A DNA stretch of 64,000 nucleotides from UBA2377 sp964429385 (lineage in GTDB: Bacteria > Verrucomicrobiota > Verrucomicrobiia > Opitutales > Opitutaceae). Where the stretch lies: the NCBI GenBank assembly GCA_964429385.1, contig CAYSBR010000016.1:1-64000 (forward strand). Reading direction: 5' to 3'. Every line of letters starts with the position of its first letter. Positions within the stretch are counted from its first letter, which is position 1. The translations under genes and the position numbers were made by a program. Positions 42,934-51,283 of this stretch are shown piece after piece. The notes under the pieces are model-generated. The model was not told the DNA's origin. It did no database searches and saw nothing but the letters and a program-made list of their open reading frames with translations.

Positions 42934-43704
42934 ATGTTTCCGCGCATCCTCCTGCTTCTGCTTGGCGCCGCGACCGCCGGTTTCGCCTCTCCGCTTGCGC
43001 TTCGTGACGGCGAAGCCCTTGTCTTCCGGGTTGGCTGGGGGCTTTTTGGCAATGCCGGTGAAATTCGGATCGCGGCCCAGGACGACGCCGCATCAAACCA
43101 ACGCTTGATCACCACCACCACGCGGACGCGCGGTGTGCTCGGCGGTCTCTTCCCCTTCACGGCCGGTGGCGAGGCATTTTACGATGGCACCGGTCGTCTG
43201 CTGAGATCCAGCGAAACCAGCACGTCAAAAAAGAAGCAGACCAAGCAAGCCCTGGTCTTCGACTACGAACACAATCAAGCGACCTACACCGATGCTCTCC
43301 GCCCGGAGCGCAATGCCGTGCTACCCATGCCTCCGGGACACCCGCTTGATCTGATCACCAGTCTCATCCAGACCCGCGCTTGGGATCTCAAACCCGGTGA
43401 AAAACAGGACGCACTGGTGATCTTCGACGATGATTTTTACGAACTTACCATCCACGCCGAGGCCTACGAAACGCTCCGTACGCCGCTGGGAACGTTCAAA
43501 ACTTTGAAGCTCGTTCCGAAAATGGAAAAGACCGAGCCAAAGGGGATGTTCAAACGCGGCTCCACAGTGAGCGTGTGGATCTCGCAGGACGAGCGCCGGC
43601 TGCCCGTTCGCTTTGAAGTCGAATTCAAGTTCGGTGCCGGCGTCGCCACCCTGATCGAATATCAACCGCCCGCCGGCCGGAATGAAACGCATTCTGGTTT
43701 TTAG
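42934..43704 (+). CDS. DUF3108 domain-containing exported protein
   Basis: The 256-residue precursor has a signal peptide (MFPRILLLLLGAATAGFA), then the DUF3108 pattern: 'GEALVFRVGWGLFGNAGEIR', 'YDGTGRLLRSSETSTSKKK', 'HPLDLITSLIQTRAWDLKPG' and the ending 'VSVWISQDERRLPVRFEVE'. The family is periplasmic or outer-membrane associated and of unknown function. It lies 24 bases after the exonuclease gene; its 3' end overlaps by 4 bases with the glycosylase gene on the other strand. Confidence 0.85.
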   Translation: MFPRILLLLLGAATAGFASPLALRDGEALVFRVGWGLFGNAGEIRIAAQDDAASNQRLITTTTRTRGVLGGLFPFTAGGEAFYDGTGRLLRSSETSTSKKKQTKQALVFDYEHNQATYTDALRPERNAVLPMPPGHPLDLITSLIQTRAWDLKPGEKQDALVIFDDDFYELTIHAEAYETLRTPLGTFKTLKLVPKMEKTEPKGMFKRGSTVSVWISQDERRLPVRFEVEFKFGAGVATLIEYQPPAGRNETHSGF

Positions 43705-44258
43705 GAGCGGCGCGGCAATGCGGCGGCATCAAAGGTAAACCGCCATGGCTTTCCCGCCCACACCGGCCCGGCATAATCCACCCCGATGCGTGGTGTCGCC
43801 TGAATCAGCCGGGCGGGCACCCGCACTTCCCGGTTCTCGATATGCAGTCCCGTTTCCGGCGCAGCCTGCCGCGTATTCAGTTCCCGCCCGATGCCCAGCC
43901 GACGGGTCAGTCGTCCCGGGCCTGTGATGTCATAGACACCCCGGATCAATACCGCCGCCGGCCAATCCGGCGGCCCCACCACGAGGTTCAGCATTTCATG
44001 AATTCCGTAGCACAGGTAAACATACCAATGTCCGCCGGGCCCATACAGCACCGTCGTACGGGCTGTTCGTCCCTTGGCCGCGTGACAGGCGAGATCCCTT
44101 TCCCCGTCATAAGCCTCCACCTCGGTGATCATATGCGCCGACACCTTCCTCGCGACTGTCCGCACGAGGTATTTTCCCAGCAGCCCTCGGGCATGCTCCA
44201 CCGTCCCGCGGGTCTGCCAGTGCGAAAGAGGGATGATTTCTGAGATGACTTCCGACAT
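43701..44258 (-). CDS. 3-methyladenine DNA glycosylase, AAG/MPG family
   Basis: The 185-residue protein removes alkylated purines from DNA. The family motif 'MITEVEAYDGERDLACHA' contains Glu48, the equivalent of the catalytic glutamate of human AAG. 'LYGPGGHWYVYLCYGIHEMLN' forms the base-flipping and substrate region. The ATG at 44258 gives a normal length; a longer frame upstream is not supported. The start codon shares CATG with a possible start of the MFS gene on the other strand. Confidence 0.93.
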   Translation of the reverse strand: MSEVISEIIPLSHWQTRGTVEHARGLLGKYLVRTVARKVSAHMITEVEAYDGERDLACHAAKGRTARTTVLYGPGGHWYVYLCYGIHEMLNLVVGPPDWPAAVLIRGVYDITGPGRLTRRLGIGRELNTRQAAPETGLHIENREVRVPARLIQATPRIGVDYAGPVWAGKPWRFTFDAAALPRRS

Positions 44259-45702
44259 GCAGCCTGTTTTACGCTCCGCTCCTGTGCACGCAAACTCTGC
44301 CAACGGTGGACTCAGCCCTTCCCTTCGGCGCAACCTCAAGCTCTGTACTTGGGATGGCATCACGGCCGTTCCTCTCACCGTACTCAGCCAGCCCGGCAAT
44401 GCGGTCGTCGCCGCATTGCTGACCGGCACATTCGCCCTCTCCACACGCACCTACGGACTCATCACCTCGCTTCCGTTCTGGTTCAACTTCCTGCAGGTCA
44501 TCCTCACTCCGCTGCTCGCCCAGCGGCTCTCGGCCCGCGCCATGTGTATCACCAGCGCCTGGCTGCATGTCGCCGGCTGGCTCGCGTTCGTTGCCGTGCT
44601 CCCATTTGTCCCGACGGGGGATGATCCGGTCACGCGCATCACCTTCATCGCCATCTTCTCGGTCATAGCGTTGTCCACCGCCATCAACGGCGTGGCATGG
44701 AACAGCTGGATGCAATCCGTCGTGCCGCTTCGCGTGCGTGGAAAGTATTTCGGCACGCGCAACCGCCTCCTTTATATTTCCCTGCTCGGTTTTCTCTTTG
44801 CGGCCTCCGGCGTGCTCGCCTGGTTCGACGGATCGCTGCTCGCCTTTCACGTTTTGCTGGCCGTGGGCATCACGATGCGCGCCGTCTCCGTGCTGGCCCA
44901 GCAACGCATGCACGCGACCTCCGGTCGCAAACCCGCCAGCGCCGAGCTGCCCTGGCCGGCCCAACTCCGCCAGGTCTGGAAGGATCGCACGTTCATGCGG
45001 CTGATCCTGTTCGCCGCGCTCATGGGCTTCGGGGTCAACCTGTTCGCTCCGTTCTATCCGGTGTTCATGTTCGAACAGCTGCACCTCAGCGCCGCGCAGA
45101 CGAACTTCATGCTGCTCACCGGTATTCTGGCCGCGGCCATCGCCTTCCCCGCGTGGGGGCATATGATCGACCGGTTTGGCAACATCCCTGTGATGATCGT
45201 CGCCCTTTGTCTCTGGCAGACGTTCAATTTCATCTGGTGCTTCATCACCCCGGATAACATCGGGCTTCTTTACGTGCCGCTGGCCGCCGGCGGCATGTTC
45301 TCGGCCGGATATGGTGTGGGGGTTTTCGGCCTGCTTCTCAAACTCGCCGCCCCCGAAGCCCGGACCATGAGCGTGGCCCTCTTTGTTTCGCTTTCCTCGC
45401 TCGCAGCGGCACTCGGCCCCATCACCGGCAGCAATCTCCTTAGCTGGGCAATCGCGCAGGGCTGGCCGGCGCTTCACGTTTACCACGCGGCGTTTGTCGT
45501 CATGCCTGTCTTCACCATGCTCACATGCTTTCTCCTGAAGAGGATCAACGAAGCCCGCGCCTCACGCGTCACTGAAGTGGTCGGCGCCATGCGTAATGTC
45601 CGCACCATCGCCTCGCTCTTCGGGCTGACGTTCCTCGTCAATCAGGTCTTCTATCGCACGCAGGAGCCGGCGAAGCCCGGCCGTAGCCGTAAGCGAGCTT
45701 GA
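44245..45702 (+). CDS. MFS transporter
   Basis: The roughly 485-residue protein has about twelve predicted membrane segments with a central hydrophilic loop ('GRKPASAELPWPAQLRQVWKD'). 'QSVVPLRVRGKYFGTRNRLL' is the MFS loop 2-3-type signature. Substrate unknown. Several in-frame ATGs are possible (44233, 44245, 44257); 44245 is a compromise. All overlap or abut the glycosylase start on the other strand, so the promoters must lie inside the opposing genes. Confidence 0.85.
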   Translation: MTSDMQPVLRSAPVHANSANGGLSPSLRRNLKLCTWDGITAVPLTVLSQPGNAVVAALLTGTFALSTRTYGLITSLPFWFNFLQVILTPLLAQRLSARAMCITSAWLHVAGWLAFVAVLPFVPTGDDPVTRITFIAIFSVIALSTAINGVAWNSWMQSVVPLRVRGKYFGTRNRLLYISLLGFLFAASGVLAWFDGSLLAFHVLLAVGITMRAVSVLAQQRMHATSGRKPASAELPWPAQLRQVWKDRTFMRLILFAALMGFGVNLFAPFYPVFMFEQLHLSAAQTNFMLLTGILAAAIAFPAWGHMIDRFGNIPVMIVALCLWQTFNFIWCFITPDNIGLLYVPLAAGGMFSAGYGVGVFGLLLKLAAPEARTMSVALFVSLSSLAAALGPITGSNLLSWAIAQGWPALHVYHAAFVVMPVFTMLTCFLLKRINEARASRVTEVVGAMRNVRTIASLFGLTFLVNQVFYRTQEPAKPGRSRKRA

Positions 45703-45743
45703 GCCGTCTTGCGCTTCCCGGGAGATGTTCCCAGCCTGCGACC

Positions 45744-46646
45744 ATGGCCGATCACCCGCATATCTACACCCTGACCGGCAACCTCCTGGCGGAGCGCACA
45801 CTGGAGTTTCGTTCGTGGACGTTGGGGCGGACCCAACGGGCGCTGCGCGAGCATTTTCACACCCGGGGCAAAGGGGTGAATGTCTCCAATATGCTCGTAC
45901 GCCTCGAAGTGCCCACCACCGCCTTGATTTTTGCCGGCGGCCCTTCCGGGGCGGAGAGTGAAGCCTGGCTTCGCCAGCGCGGCATTCCTTTCCAGACCTT
46001 CCCCACCCAGGCAGCGTCACGCACCGGCACCATCATCTGGAGCGACGATCAGCCGGAAACCACCTTTCTTGGGCCGGATGTCGTTCCCGATGCGGAGGCC
46101 GTGCTCGCCTGCGCCCGCTTTCTCGATGCACAACCCGCCGGACAGGTTCTCGCACTCGGCGGCAGCTTCCCCGGCTGGGAAACCCCGGCTTTCGACCCCT
46201 TGCGCGCCGCCCTGACGCGATGGATCTCCCGGGGACACTTGGCGGTGGACGCCTACGGTCCTCCGCTGGCGTGGCTCGCGAGCCAACCGTTGGATTTCAT
46301 CAAGATCAACGACGCCGAGTTTGGTGCGTTTTCCGCCACAGGCCCGCTTCCCGACCGACTGCGTGCAGTGCGCGACCGCAGCCCCGTACAACGCTGGATC
46401 ATCACCCAGGGCCCCGAATCCATCTGGCTCATTGATGCGGAAGGCGAACCACAGGAGCTTTCGCCACCACGCTTGGCTGAAGTTTCCCCGACCGGATCCG
46501 GTGACGTGTTCTTCGCCTGCCTGTTGCACGCATATTACGGCCTGCGCCGCCCGCTGGCGGCGGCTGCCGCCTACGCCATTCCTTTTGCCGCGGCCAATGC
46601 CGCCCACCCCGGGGTTGCCGAATTTGCGATGCCCGAAGACGGTTGA
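45744..46646 (+). CDS. PfkB family carbohydrate kinase, 1-phosphofructokinase-like
   Basis: The 300-residue ribokinase-fold protein has 'RGKGVNVSNMLVRL' near the start, as in FruK/LacC kinases, and 'SPTGSGDVFFACLLHA', the PfkB signature 2 with the catalytic Asp. It phosphorylates a sugar phosphate or sugar with ATP; specificity is not clear. The ATG at 45744 is chosen for its typical 'HIYTLTGNLLAERTLEF' continuation. It is 41 bases after the MFS gene, so transport and phosphorylation of one substrate is possible. Confidence 0.82.
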   Translation: MADHPHIYTLTGNLLAERTLEFRSWTLGRTQRALREHFHTRGKGVNVSNMLVRLEVPTTALIFAGGPSGAESEAWLRQRGIPFQTFPTQAASRTGTIIWSDDQPETTFLGPDVVPDAEAVLACARFLDAQPAGQVLALGGSFPGWETPAFDPLRAALTRWISRGHLAVDAYGPPLAWLASQPLDFIKINDAEFGAFSATGPLPDRLRAVRDRSPVQRWIITQGPESIWLIDAEGEPQELSPPRLAEVSPTGSGDVFFACLLHAYYGLRRPLAAAAAYAIPFAAANAAHPGVAEFAMPEDG

Positions 46647-46718
46647 ATCTGTCTGCAAACAGTTGATTTTTGCCGCGAACATTCGGGCTCGCCCCGGGTC
46701 CGTGCATCACAAAGCGCC

Positions 46719-47438
46719 ATGAAAAAGAACACCGCCGTCGTCCTGATCGTCATCATCCTGCTTCTCGGTATCGTCCTCGGCTATCGAGGATATCGCGATT
46801 ACAAGGCCCGATCGGAACGCGAACTGGCCGGCTTTCAGGAGACAACGGAGCGCGAACGCCTGGCCGAGCACGAACGACGGATTGCGGCTGAGCTGGAGGC
46901 CCAGCGCATGGCAACTTTGCAGGCCGAACAGGAAGCCGCCCGCGCCGCGACAGAACTGGGGGCCCTCCGGCGTGAACAGGAAGCCATGGACAAAGCCCAG
47001 CGATTGGCCGAAGAAGAGGCCGCCCGCCTGACTGCGGAAAGAGAACGCCTGAGTCGCGAACGCGAAGCCGCCCAGGCCGAAACCCGCCGCCTCGCCGCCC
47101 TGCGTGAACAGGAAGCCAGTGCCGCGCTCGCCGCCCGTGAAGCCGCGCTCGCAAAGCTGCGCGCCTTGGAAGAAGCCGAGAAGCTCGCCATCGAGCGCGA
47201 ACGTGAAGCGGCCCGGGAAGCCGCCCGGCTCGCCGCTCTTCGGCGTGAACAGGAACTCGCCGCACTGACCGCATGGCAGCAATCAGCGCCTCCCCGTCGC
47301 ACGGTTTATCCGGCCGATTACCGGTCGCGAAATCACTATAATCACCGCGCGCTCACGCGCTGGGACGCCTATCTTCGCAGCGGAGAAGAACTCCCTGTGG
47401 TGGAAAACGAAGCCGAAACACCGGCAGAAACGAAATAA
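46719..47438 (+). CDS. membrane-anchored coiled-coil protein
   Basis: The 239-residue protein starts with an uncleaved membrane helix (KKNTAVVLIVIILLLGIVLG), followed by about 170 residues almost entirely of Ala, Glu, Arg, Leu and Gln in heptad pattern ('EREREAAREAARLAALRREQ'). It ends in a short non-helical tail with Tyr, Arg and Pro. A long periplasmic or cytoplasmic coiled coil is expected. I recognise no family. It lies upstream of rplU, from which it is separated by a possible promoter. Confidence 0.7.
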   Translation: MKKNTAVVLIVIILLLGIVLGYRGYRDYKARSERELAGFQETTERERLAEHERRIAAELEAQRMATLQAEQEAARAATELGALRREQEAMDKAQRLAEEEAARLTAERERLSREREAAQAETRRLAALREQEASAALAAREAALAKLRALEEAEKLAIEREREAAREAARLAALRREQELAALTAWQQSAPPRRTVYPADYRSRNHYNHRALTRWDAYLRSGEELPVVENEAETPAETK

Positions 47439-47442
47439 ATTC

Positions 47443-47471
47443 TTGCATTCGCCTGCGCAAAAACGCTTTCT
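47443..47471 (+). promoter_or_regulatory. possible promoter of rplU-rpmA
   Basis: TTGCAT at 47443-47448, 17 bases, then CTTTCT at 47466-47471. The bases from 47442 match those upstream of tRNA-Ala (from 261) at 16 of 20 positions, which suggests a shared promoter or control element. Confidence 0.3.
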
Positions 47472-47485
47472 CTCCACTTTTATTT

Positions 47486-47800
47486 ATGAAAGCCACTATC
47501 AAAACCCAAGGCCAGCAGTTCACTGTGACCGAGGGCGATATCCTCACCGTCAACCGCTATCCGAATACGGAAGCCGGTGCGACGGTTGAGATTACGCATG
47601 TGCTCGCCGCTGGCGAAGGCGCCGACTTCAAGGTCGGCACCCCCACGCTTTCCGGGGCTTCCGTTTCCGCCAAGGTGCTCGAAAACAAGCGCGGCGAAAA
47701 GGTCATCGTCTTCCGCAAGAAGAAGCGCAAAGGCTTGGAGCGCAAACGCGGTCACCGCCAGGAACTTTCGGTCATCAAGATCGAATCTATCAAAGCTTAA
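47486..47800 (+). CDS. rplU: 50S ribosomal protein L21
   Basis: The 104-residue protein has the L21 pattern: 'MKATIKTQGQQFTVTEGDIL', 'GATVEITHVLA', and a basic end 'RKKKRKGLERKRGHRQELSVI' region that contacts 23S rRNA. It forms the standard rplU-rpmA operon; L27 follows after 15 bases with a GGAG ribosome-binding site. Confidence 0.97.
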   Translation: MKATIKTQGQQFTVTEGDILTVNRYPNTEAGATVEITHVLAAGEGADFKVGTPTLSGASVSAKVLENKRGEKVIVFRKKKRKGLERKRGHRQELSVIKIESIKA

Positions 47801-47815
47801 GGAGAATCATTCGTC

Positions 47816-48055
47816 ATGGCGCATAAAAAAGGTCAAAGCACATCCGGCAACGGCCGTTCCAGCCGCGCAAAGCGTTTGGGCGTGAAACTTTTCGGCGGTC
47901 AAACCGTGATCGCTGGCAACATCATCGTCCGCCAGCGCGGCAGCAAGCTGCACGCGGGCGCGAATGTCGGCACCGGCCGCGATTGGACGCTCTTCGCGCT
48001 CAAGGACGGGGTCGTCAAGTTCGACAAGGCCCACCGCAAGGTCGAGGTCGTCTGA
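47816..48055 (+). CDS. rpmA: 50S ribosomal protein L27
   Basis: This 79-residue protein begins MAHKKGQSTSGNGRSSRAKR; the N-terminal tail reaches the peptidyl transferase centre, and the typical 'GQTVIAGNIIVRQRGSK' follows. There is no N-terminal prepeptide as in Firmicutes. The operon ends in a terminator 26 bases downstream. Confidence 0.97.
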   Translation: MAHKKGQSTSGNGRSSRAKRLGVKLFGGQTVIAGNIIVRQRGSKLHAGANVGTGRDWTLFALKDGVVKFDKAHRKVEVV

Positions 48056-48080
48056 GTTTCTGTTCAGTCCTCATCTTTCA

Positions 48081-48110
48081 AGCGCATCCTGATCAGGATG
48101 CGCTTTTTGT
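48081..48110 (+). terminator. rho-independent terminator after rpmA
   Basis: The stem AGCGCATCCTG pairs with its complement through the palindromic centre TGATCA, followed by TTTTT. It ends the ribosomal protein transcript. Confidence 0.9.
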
Positions 48111-48148
48111 TTGATTGAACCCCTGCTTCGCTCATCCACGCTGCATCC

Positions 48149-48490
48149 GTGCCTGACCGCCTGTCCGAACTCCGCCATCAGCGCCGGCTCCTGCAAGAGC
48201 ATTTGGCGTGGCTTGATCGCGAAATCGCGGCACTCGCAACATCCGGTCCGGAAGAGACAAACCCGCCCCCCGCAGGGATACTCCCCTCGGCTCCGGCAAC
48301 GGATCTTCCCCTTATGCCGGACGCTCCGATCGGCACGGCTCCCGATCCGGAGCAAGTGCGCCAGCAGACAAAGCGCGGTTGCCTGATTTATTTTGGCCTT
48401 GCCGTAATGCTCATGGTCCTCGCCCTCGCCGCCATTTTGTTCTTCGCGTACGGGGATCGTCCGCTCCTCTTCATGGAGCCCGAACGGTAG
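48149..48490 (+). CDS. small single-pass membrane protein, unknown function
   Basis: The 113-residue product from a GTG at 48149 has an N-terminal charged helix ('RLSELRHQRRLLQEHLAWLDRE', likely coiled coil), a Pro-rich linker and a membrane segment at about 80-102, then a short basic/acidic tail. No known family. It begins 39 bases after the L27 terminator and may be first of a group with the next two genes. Confidence 0.55.
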   Translation: MPDRLSELRHQRRLLQEHLAWLDREIAALATSGPEETNPPPAGILPSAPATDLPLMPDAPIGTAPDPEQVRQQTKRGCLIYFGLAVMLMVLALAAILFFAYGDRPLLFMEPER

Positions 48491-48518
48491 TCATTTTTTC
48501 GCGAACCGGTCGTTCAGC

Positions 48519-48995
48519 GTGCGGTCTAGCGTCGCGACATTGAACGCGTCCGCCCCCTCACCTTCCACGCTGAACGTATCCCTGTGGGATGACGTGGCCA
48601 CGGCCTACCGCCAAGTCTGCCTGCTGCGCGCCCGCGGCCTCCGGATTGAAGCGGAGCAATTGAGCGAGAGCACCCTTGCTTCAGCGCTGGAAGCGGCCGA
48701 ACAGGAAGAGTCCGGGGCCTCCCCCGACGATTTCCATCTCCGACGGGATGCGATCTACCGCATTGAGGATGAACGCGTCACCCAAGCCGCCCTTATGGCG
48801 GGTCTCCTTGCGGATTTTCTTCGAGACTCCCCCAGCGCGCCATCATCGCGCACTGCTCCGCAGCCTCCGGCTGCTCGCAGCAGTGCGCCTCCCGTACGTC
48901 CGGTTCCGGCGGACTCCGAGGAAGACATCATCACCGGCTTTATTGATGGCATGCTGGATCACCAGCAGCCCCGTCCACCGCGACGCGGAGCCTGA
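48519..48995 (+). CDS. unknown protein encoded upstream of the MamK-like actin
   Basis: The product of about 158 residues (GTG at 48519; an in-frame TTG at 48540 is an alternative) has a helical N-terminal half ('DDVATAYRQVCLLRARGLRIEA', 'LASALEAAEQEE'). A Pro/Ser/Arg linker leads to an acidic 'SEEDIITGFIDGMLDHQ' segment near the C-terminus. It has no membrane segment or known domain. Only 37 bases separate it from the actin gene, so it could be an actin partner or adaptor; this is inference. Confidence 0.55.
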   Translation: MRSSVATLNASAPSPSTLNVSLWDDVATAYRQVCLLRARGLRIEAEQLSESTLASALEAAEQEESGASPDDFHLRRDAIYRIEDERVTQAALMAGLLADFLRDSPSAPSSRTAPQPPAARSSAPPVRPVPADSEEDIITGFIDGMLDHQQPRPPRRGA

Positions 48996-49032
48996 GTATT
49001 TTTATCCTGACAACCTCAACCCATCCCAACCC

Positions 49033-50187
49033 ATGAGCGCCACGATTGAAAAAACCCTCGTTTCCCCGGAAACCCGCGGCACGCCGCCTCCCACCAATGC
49101 CCTCCGCACGCCGACCGGAAGTGCGCGGACCAAAACCGTTCTTATCGGTCTGGACTTCGGCACGAACAAATCCTGCGTGCTGTCCGGCCCGGCCGGTTCC
49201 AGCGATATCACCATCAGCAAGGTAGTGCCCACCTGCGTGGGCTACGTAAAGGAAGGCATTGTGGAAGGCATCATTGCCGGCAACGCCAACATCCTCTTTG
49301 GCGATGACGCCTTGCAGAACAAGCTGCACGTGCAGCTTGTCGCGCCGATGACCGAGGGCACAATCACGCGGCATGACGCCGCGCGCGATTTTCTGCGCAA
49401 TCTCCGCACGCTGGTCGATCCCACGGGGCAGGCGGATATCCGTGCCGTTATCGGCGTGCCCGCCAATGCGGACGAAGCCGCCCGTGAAGAGATCCGTCGG
49501 TGCGCCCATGGTGTTTTTGACCGGGTTCTGCTGATTCCTGAGCCTTTCCTCGCGGCGCTGGGTTTCCGTGACAACTCACGCCTCAATCAGCCCGGCTACA
49601 TTGATCCCGTCATCAACTCTCTCTTCATTGATATCGGCGGCGGCACGAGCGACCTTTGCCTTGTCCAAGGCTATTTTCCCACCAGCGAGGACCAGATCAG
49701 CATTCCCTTTGCCGGCGATGCCATCGATCAGCTGATGGAGGCCGATCTCAACCGGACTTATCCCAACAACGGCCTTTCCCGTCTCAAGGTCCGCGAGATC
49801 AAGGAAGCGCATGGCTACGTTGGGCCCTCGCGCCGGCCGCTCGATGTGAAGGTCATTCTCGGCGGCAAGGCCCATACCCTTGAGCTGGGTGATGTCATCG
49901 GCAATGCCTGCAACACGCTCATTGATAAAATCTATCCGGCGCTCACCACTCTGATCGGCCGGGCTTCGTCGGATTCCGTCGTTACCCTTCTTCAGAACAT
50001 TATCATCACGGGCGGCGGCTCACAGATCAAAGGCATTGATACTGTGCTGCAGAAGAAACTCGCCGACGACGGTTACGAGTCTCCCAAGGTCCGCCTCGCC
50101 GGCCAGGACTATAAACGCTACGTGGCCATCGGCGCCCTCAAGGCCGCCCGCGCCGCCCGCGAGAACCAGTGGCAGGTGCTGCTGTGA
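49033..50187 (+). CDS. MamK-like bacterial actin
   Basis: The 384-residue protein is an actin-fold ATPase: phosphate-1 DFGTNKS at 41-47, phosphate-2 DIGGGTSD at about 200-207, catalytic Glu170 (PEPFLAALG), adenosine motif TGGGSQIKG at 326-334. The segments 'AVIGVPANA', 'EDQISIPFAG' and 'LLQNIIITGGGSQI' follow the MamK pattern more closely than MreB or ParM. An extra disordered N-terminal segment of about 34 residues precedes the fold. MamK forms filaments that position organelles. No magnetosome or mreCD genes are here. The ATG at 49033 fits; an open frame extends upstream but overlaps another gene. Confidence 0.85.
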   Translation: MSATIEKTLVSPETRGTPPPTNALRTPTGSARTKTVLIGLDFGTNKSCVLSGPAGSSDITISKVVPTCVGYVKEGIVEGIIAGNANILFGDDALQNKLHVQLVAPMTEGTITRHDAARDFLRNLRTLVDPTGQADIRAVIGVPANADEAAREEIRRCAHGVFDRVLLIPEPFLAALGFRDNSRLNQPGYIDPVINSLFIDIGGGTSDLCLVQGYFPTSEDQISIPFAGDAIDQLMEADLNRTYPNNGLSRLKVREIKEAHGYVGPSRRPLDVKVILGGKAHTLELGDVIGNACNTLIDKIYPALTTLIGRASSDSVVTLLQNIIITGGGSQIKGIDTVLQKKLADDGYESPKVRLAGQDYKRYVAIGALKAARAARENQWQVLL

Positions 50188-50200
50188 TGCGGGCGCTCCC

Positions 50201-51280
50201 TCAGCTCACCGCGGGATAGCTGCCCAGCCATTTCACCATCGGGCAAAATTGCCGCAGCTCCGCGAGTGCGGCCTTCATGTTGTCGTGCTCGTAGTGGCCG
50301 GTCACATCGATGAAAAAATAATAGTCCCACGGGCGTTTCTTGCTCGGGCGCGACTCGATCTTCGAGAGGTTGATGCCCCGCTCGGCCAGCGGCATCAGCA
50401 TCTTCAGCAGCGCTCCCGAGTGGGAGGCGGCTTCATCGCCCAATGAGATGAGGAAGCTGGTGATGTCCTTGCCTCCCCCCACCGGGCCGGACGCGCGCCG
50501 CCCGAGCACGAAGAAGCGTGTGGTGTTGTCGGCCTTGTCCTGGATGTTCTTCACGAGCACCGGCACACCGTAATGCTGGGCTGCGAGTTCACCGGCCACC
50601 GCCGCGCTGCCGGGTTCATCCTTGGCGATCTGCACCGCGCGTGACGTGCTCGACGTCTCGATCAGTTGCACATGGGGCAGGTGCCGTTGCAGCCAGTGCC
50701 GGCACTGGGCCAGGGCCTGATCTTTCGAGTAAACCTTGGTGACCTGCTCCAGCGGCCCCTGGCCGATCAGCGCATGGTTGATCTCGGTGTAGATCTGCGC
50801 GACGATCTTGAGGTCGCTCTCCACAAAGCTGTCGAGCGTCTCCCTCACCGAACCTTCCGTGGAGTTCTCGATGGGGATGACCGCATGGTCGATCTCCCCC
50901 TTCTCAACCGCCGTGAAGATGTCGGCGATGGTCGCCATCGCGTGATAATCCACACTCGCGCCGAACTTCTTCATCGCCGCGGCGTGCGTGTTGCTCGCCT
51001 CCGGGCCGAGGTAGGCGATCAGCAGCGGTTTCTCCAGCGCAATGGCGGCCGACATGATTTCGCGGTAGATCGCCCGCAGCGCCTCATTGCGGATCGGTCC
51101 CTGATTCTGGCCCGTGACCTTTCGCAGCACCGCATCCTCGCGCTCCGCCACGTAGATCTGGCCGCCCTGGCTGCGCTTTACTTTGCCGATCTCGGCGGCG
51201 AGTTGCAGGCGTTCGTTCAGCAGTTCGACCAGCTGCCGGTCAATGCGGTCGATATTGTCGCGAATGGGGGCAAGGTCCAT
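50201..51280 (-). CDS. pheA: bifunctional chorismate mutase / prephenate dehydratase
   Basis: The 359-residue P-protein makes phenylpyruvate from chorismate. An AroQ-type chorismate mutase domain (about 1-85, 'IRDNIDRIDRQLVELLNER') precedes a prephenate dehydratase domain with 'AYLGPEASNTHAAA', 'PIENSTEGSV' and 'STSRAVQIAKDEPGSAAVA'. A C-terminal ACT regulatory domain has 'GALLKMLMPLAERGINLSKI' and the ESRP motif for phenylalanine binding. It follows scpB by 3 bases. Confidence 0.96.
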   Translation of the reverse strand: MDLAPIRDNIDRIDRQLVELLNERLQLAAEIGKVKRSQGGQIYVAEREDAVLRKVTGQNQGPIRNEALRAIYREIMSAAIALEKPLLIAYLGPEASNTHAAAMKKFGASVDYHAMATIADIFTAVEKGEIDHAVIPIENSTEGSVRETLDSFVESDLKIVAQIYTEINHALIGQGPLEQVTKVYSKDQALAQCRHWLQRHLPHVQLIETSSTSRAVQIAKDEPGSAAVAGELAAQHYGVPVLVKNIQDKADNTTRFFVLGRRASGPVGGGKDITSFLISLGDEAASHSGALLKMLMPLAERGINLSKIESRPSKKRPWDYYFFIDVTGHYEHDNMKAALAELRQFCPMVKWLGSYPAVS

Positions 51281-51283
51281 CGG

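Noticed and set aside
48676..49032. N-terminal extension of the MamK-like gene
   Set aside because: It overlaps the preceding gene in another frame and adds 119 residues without actin features; the ATG at 49033 is just before the fold.
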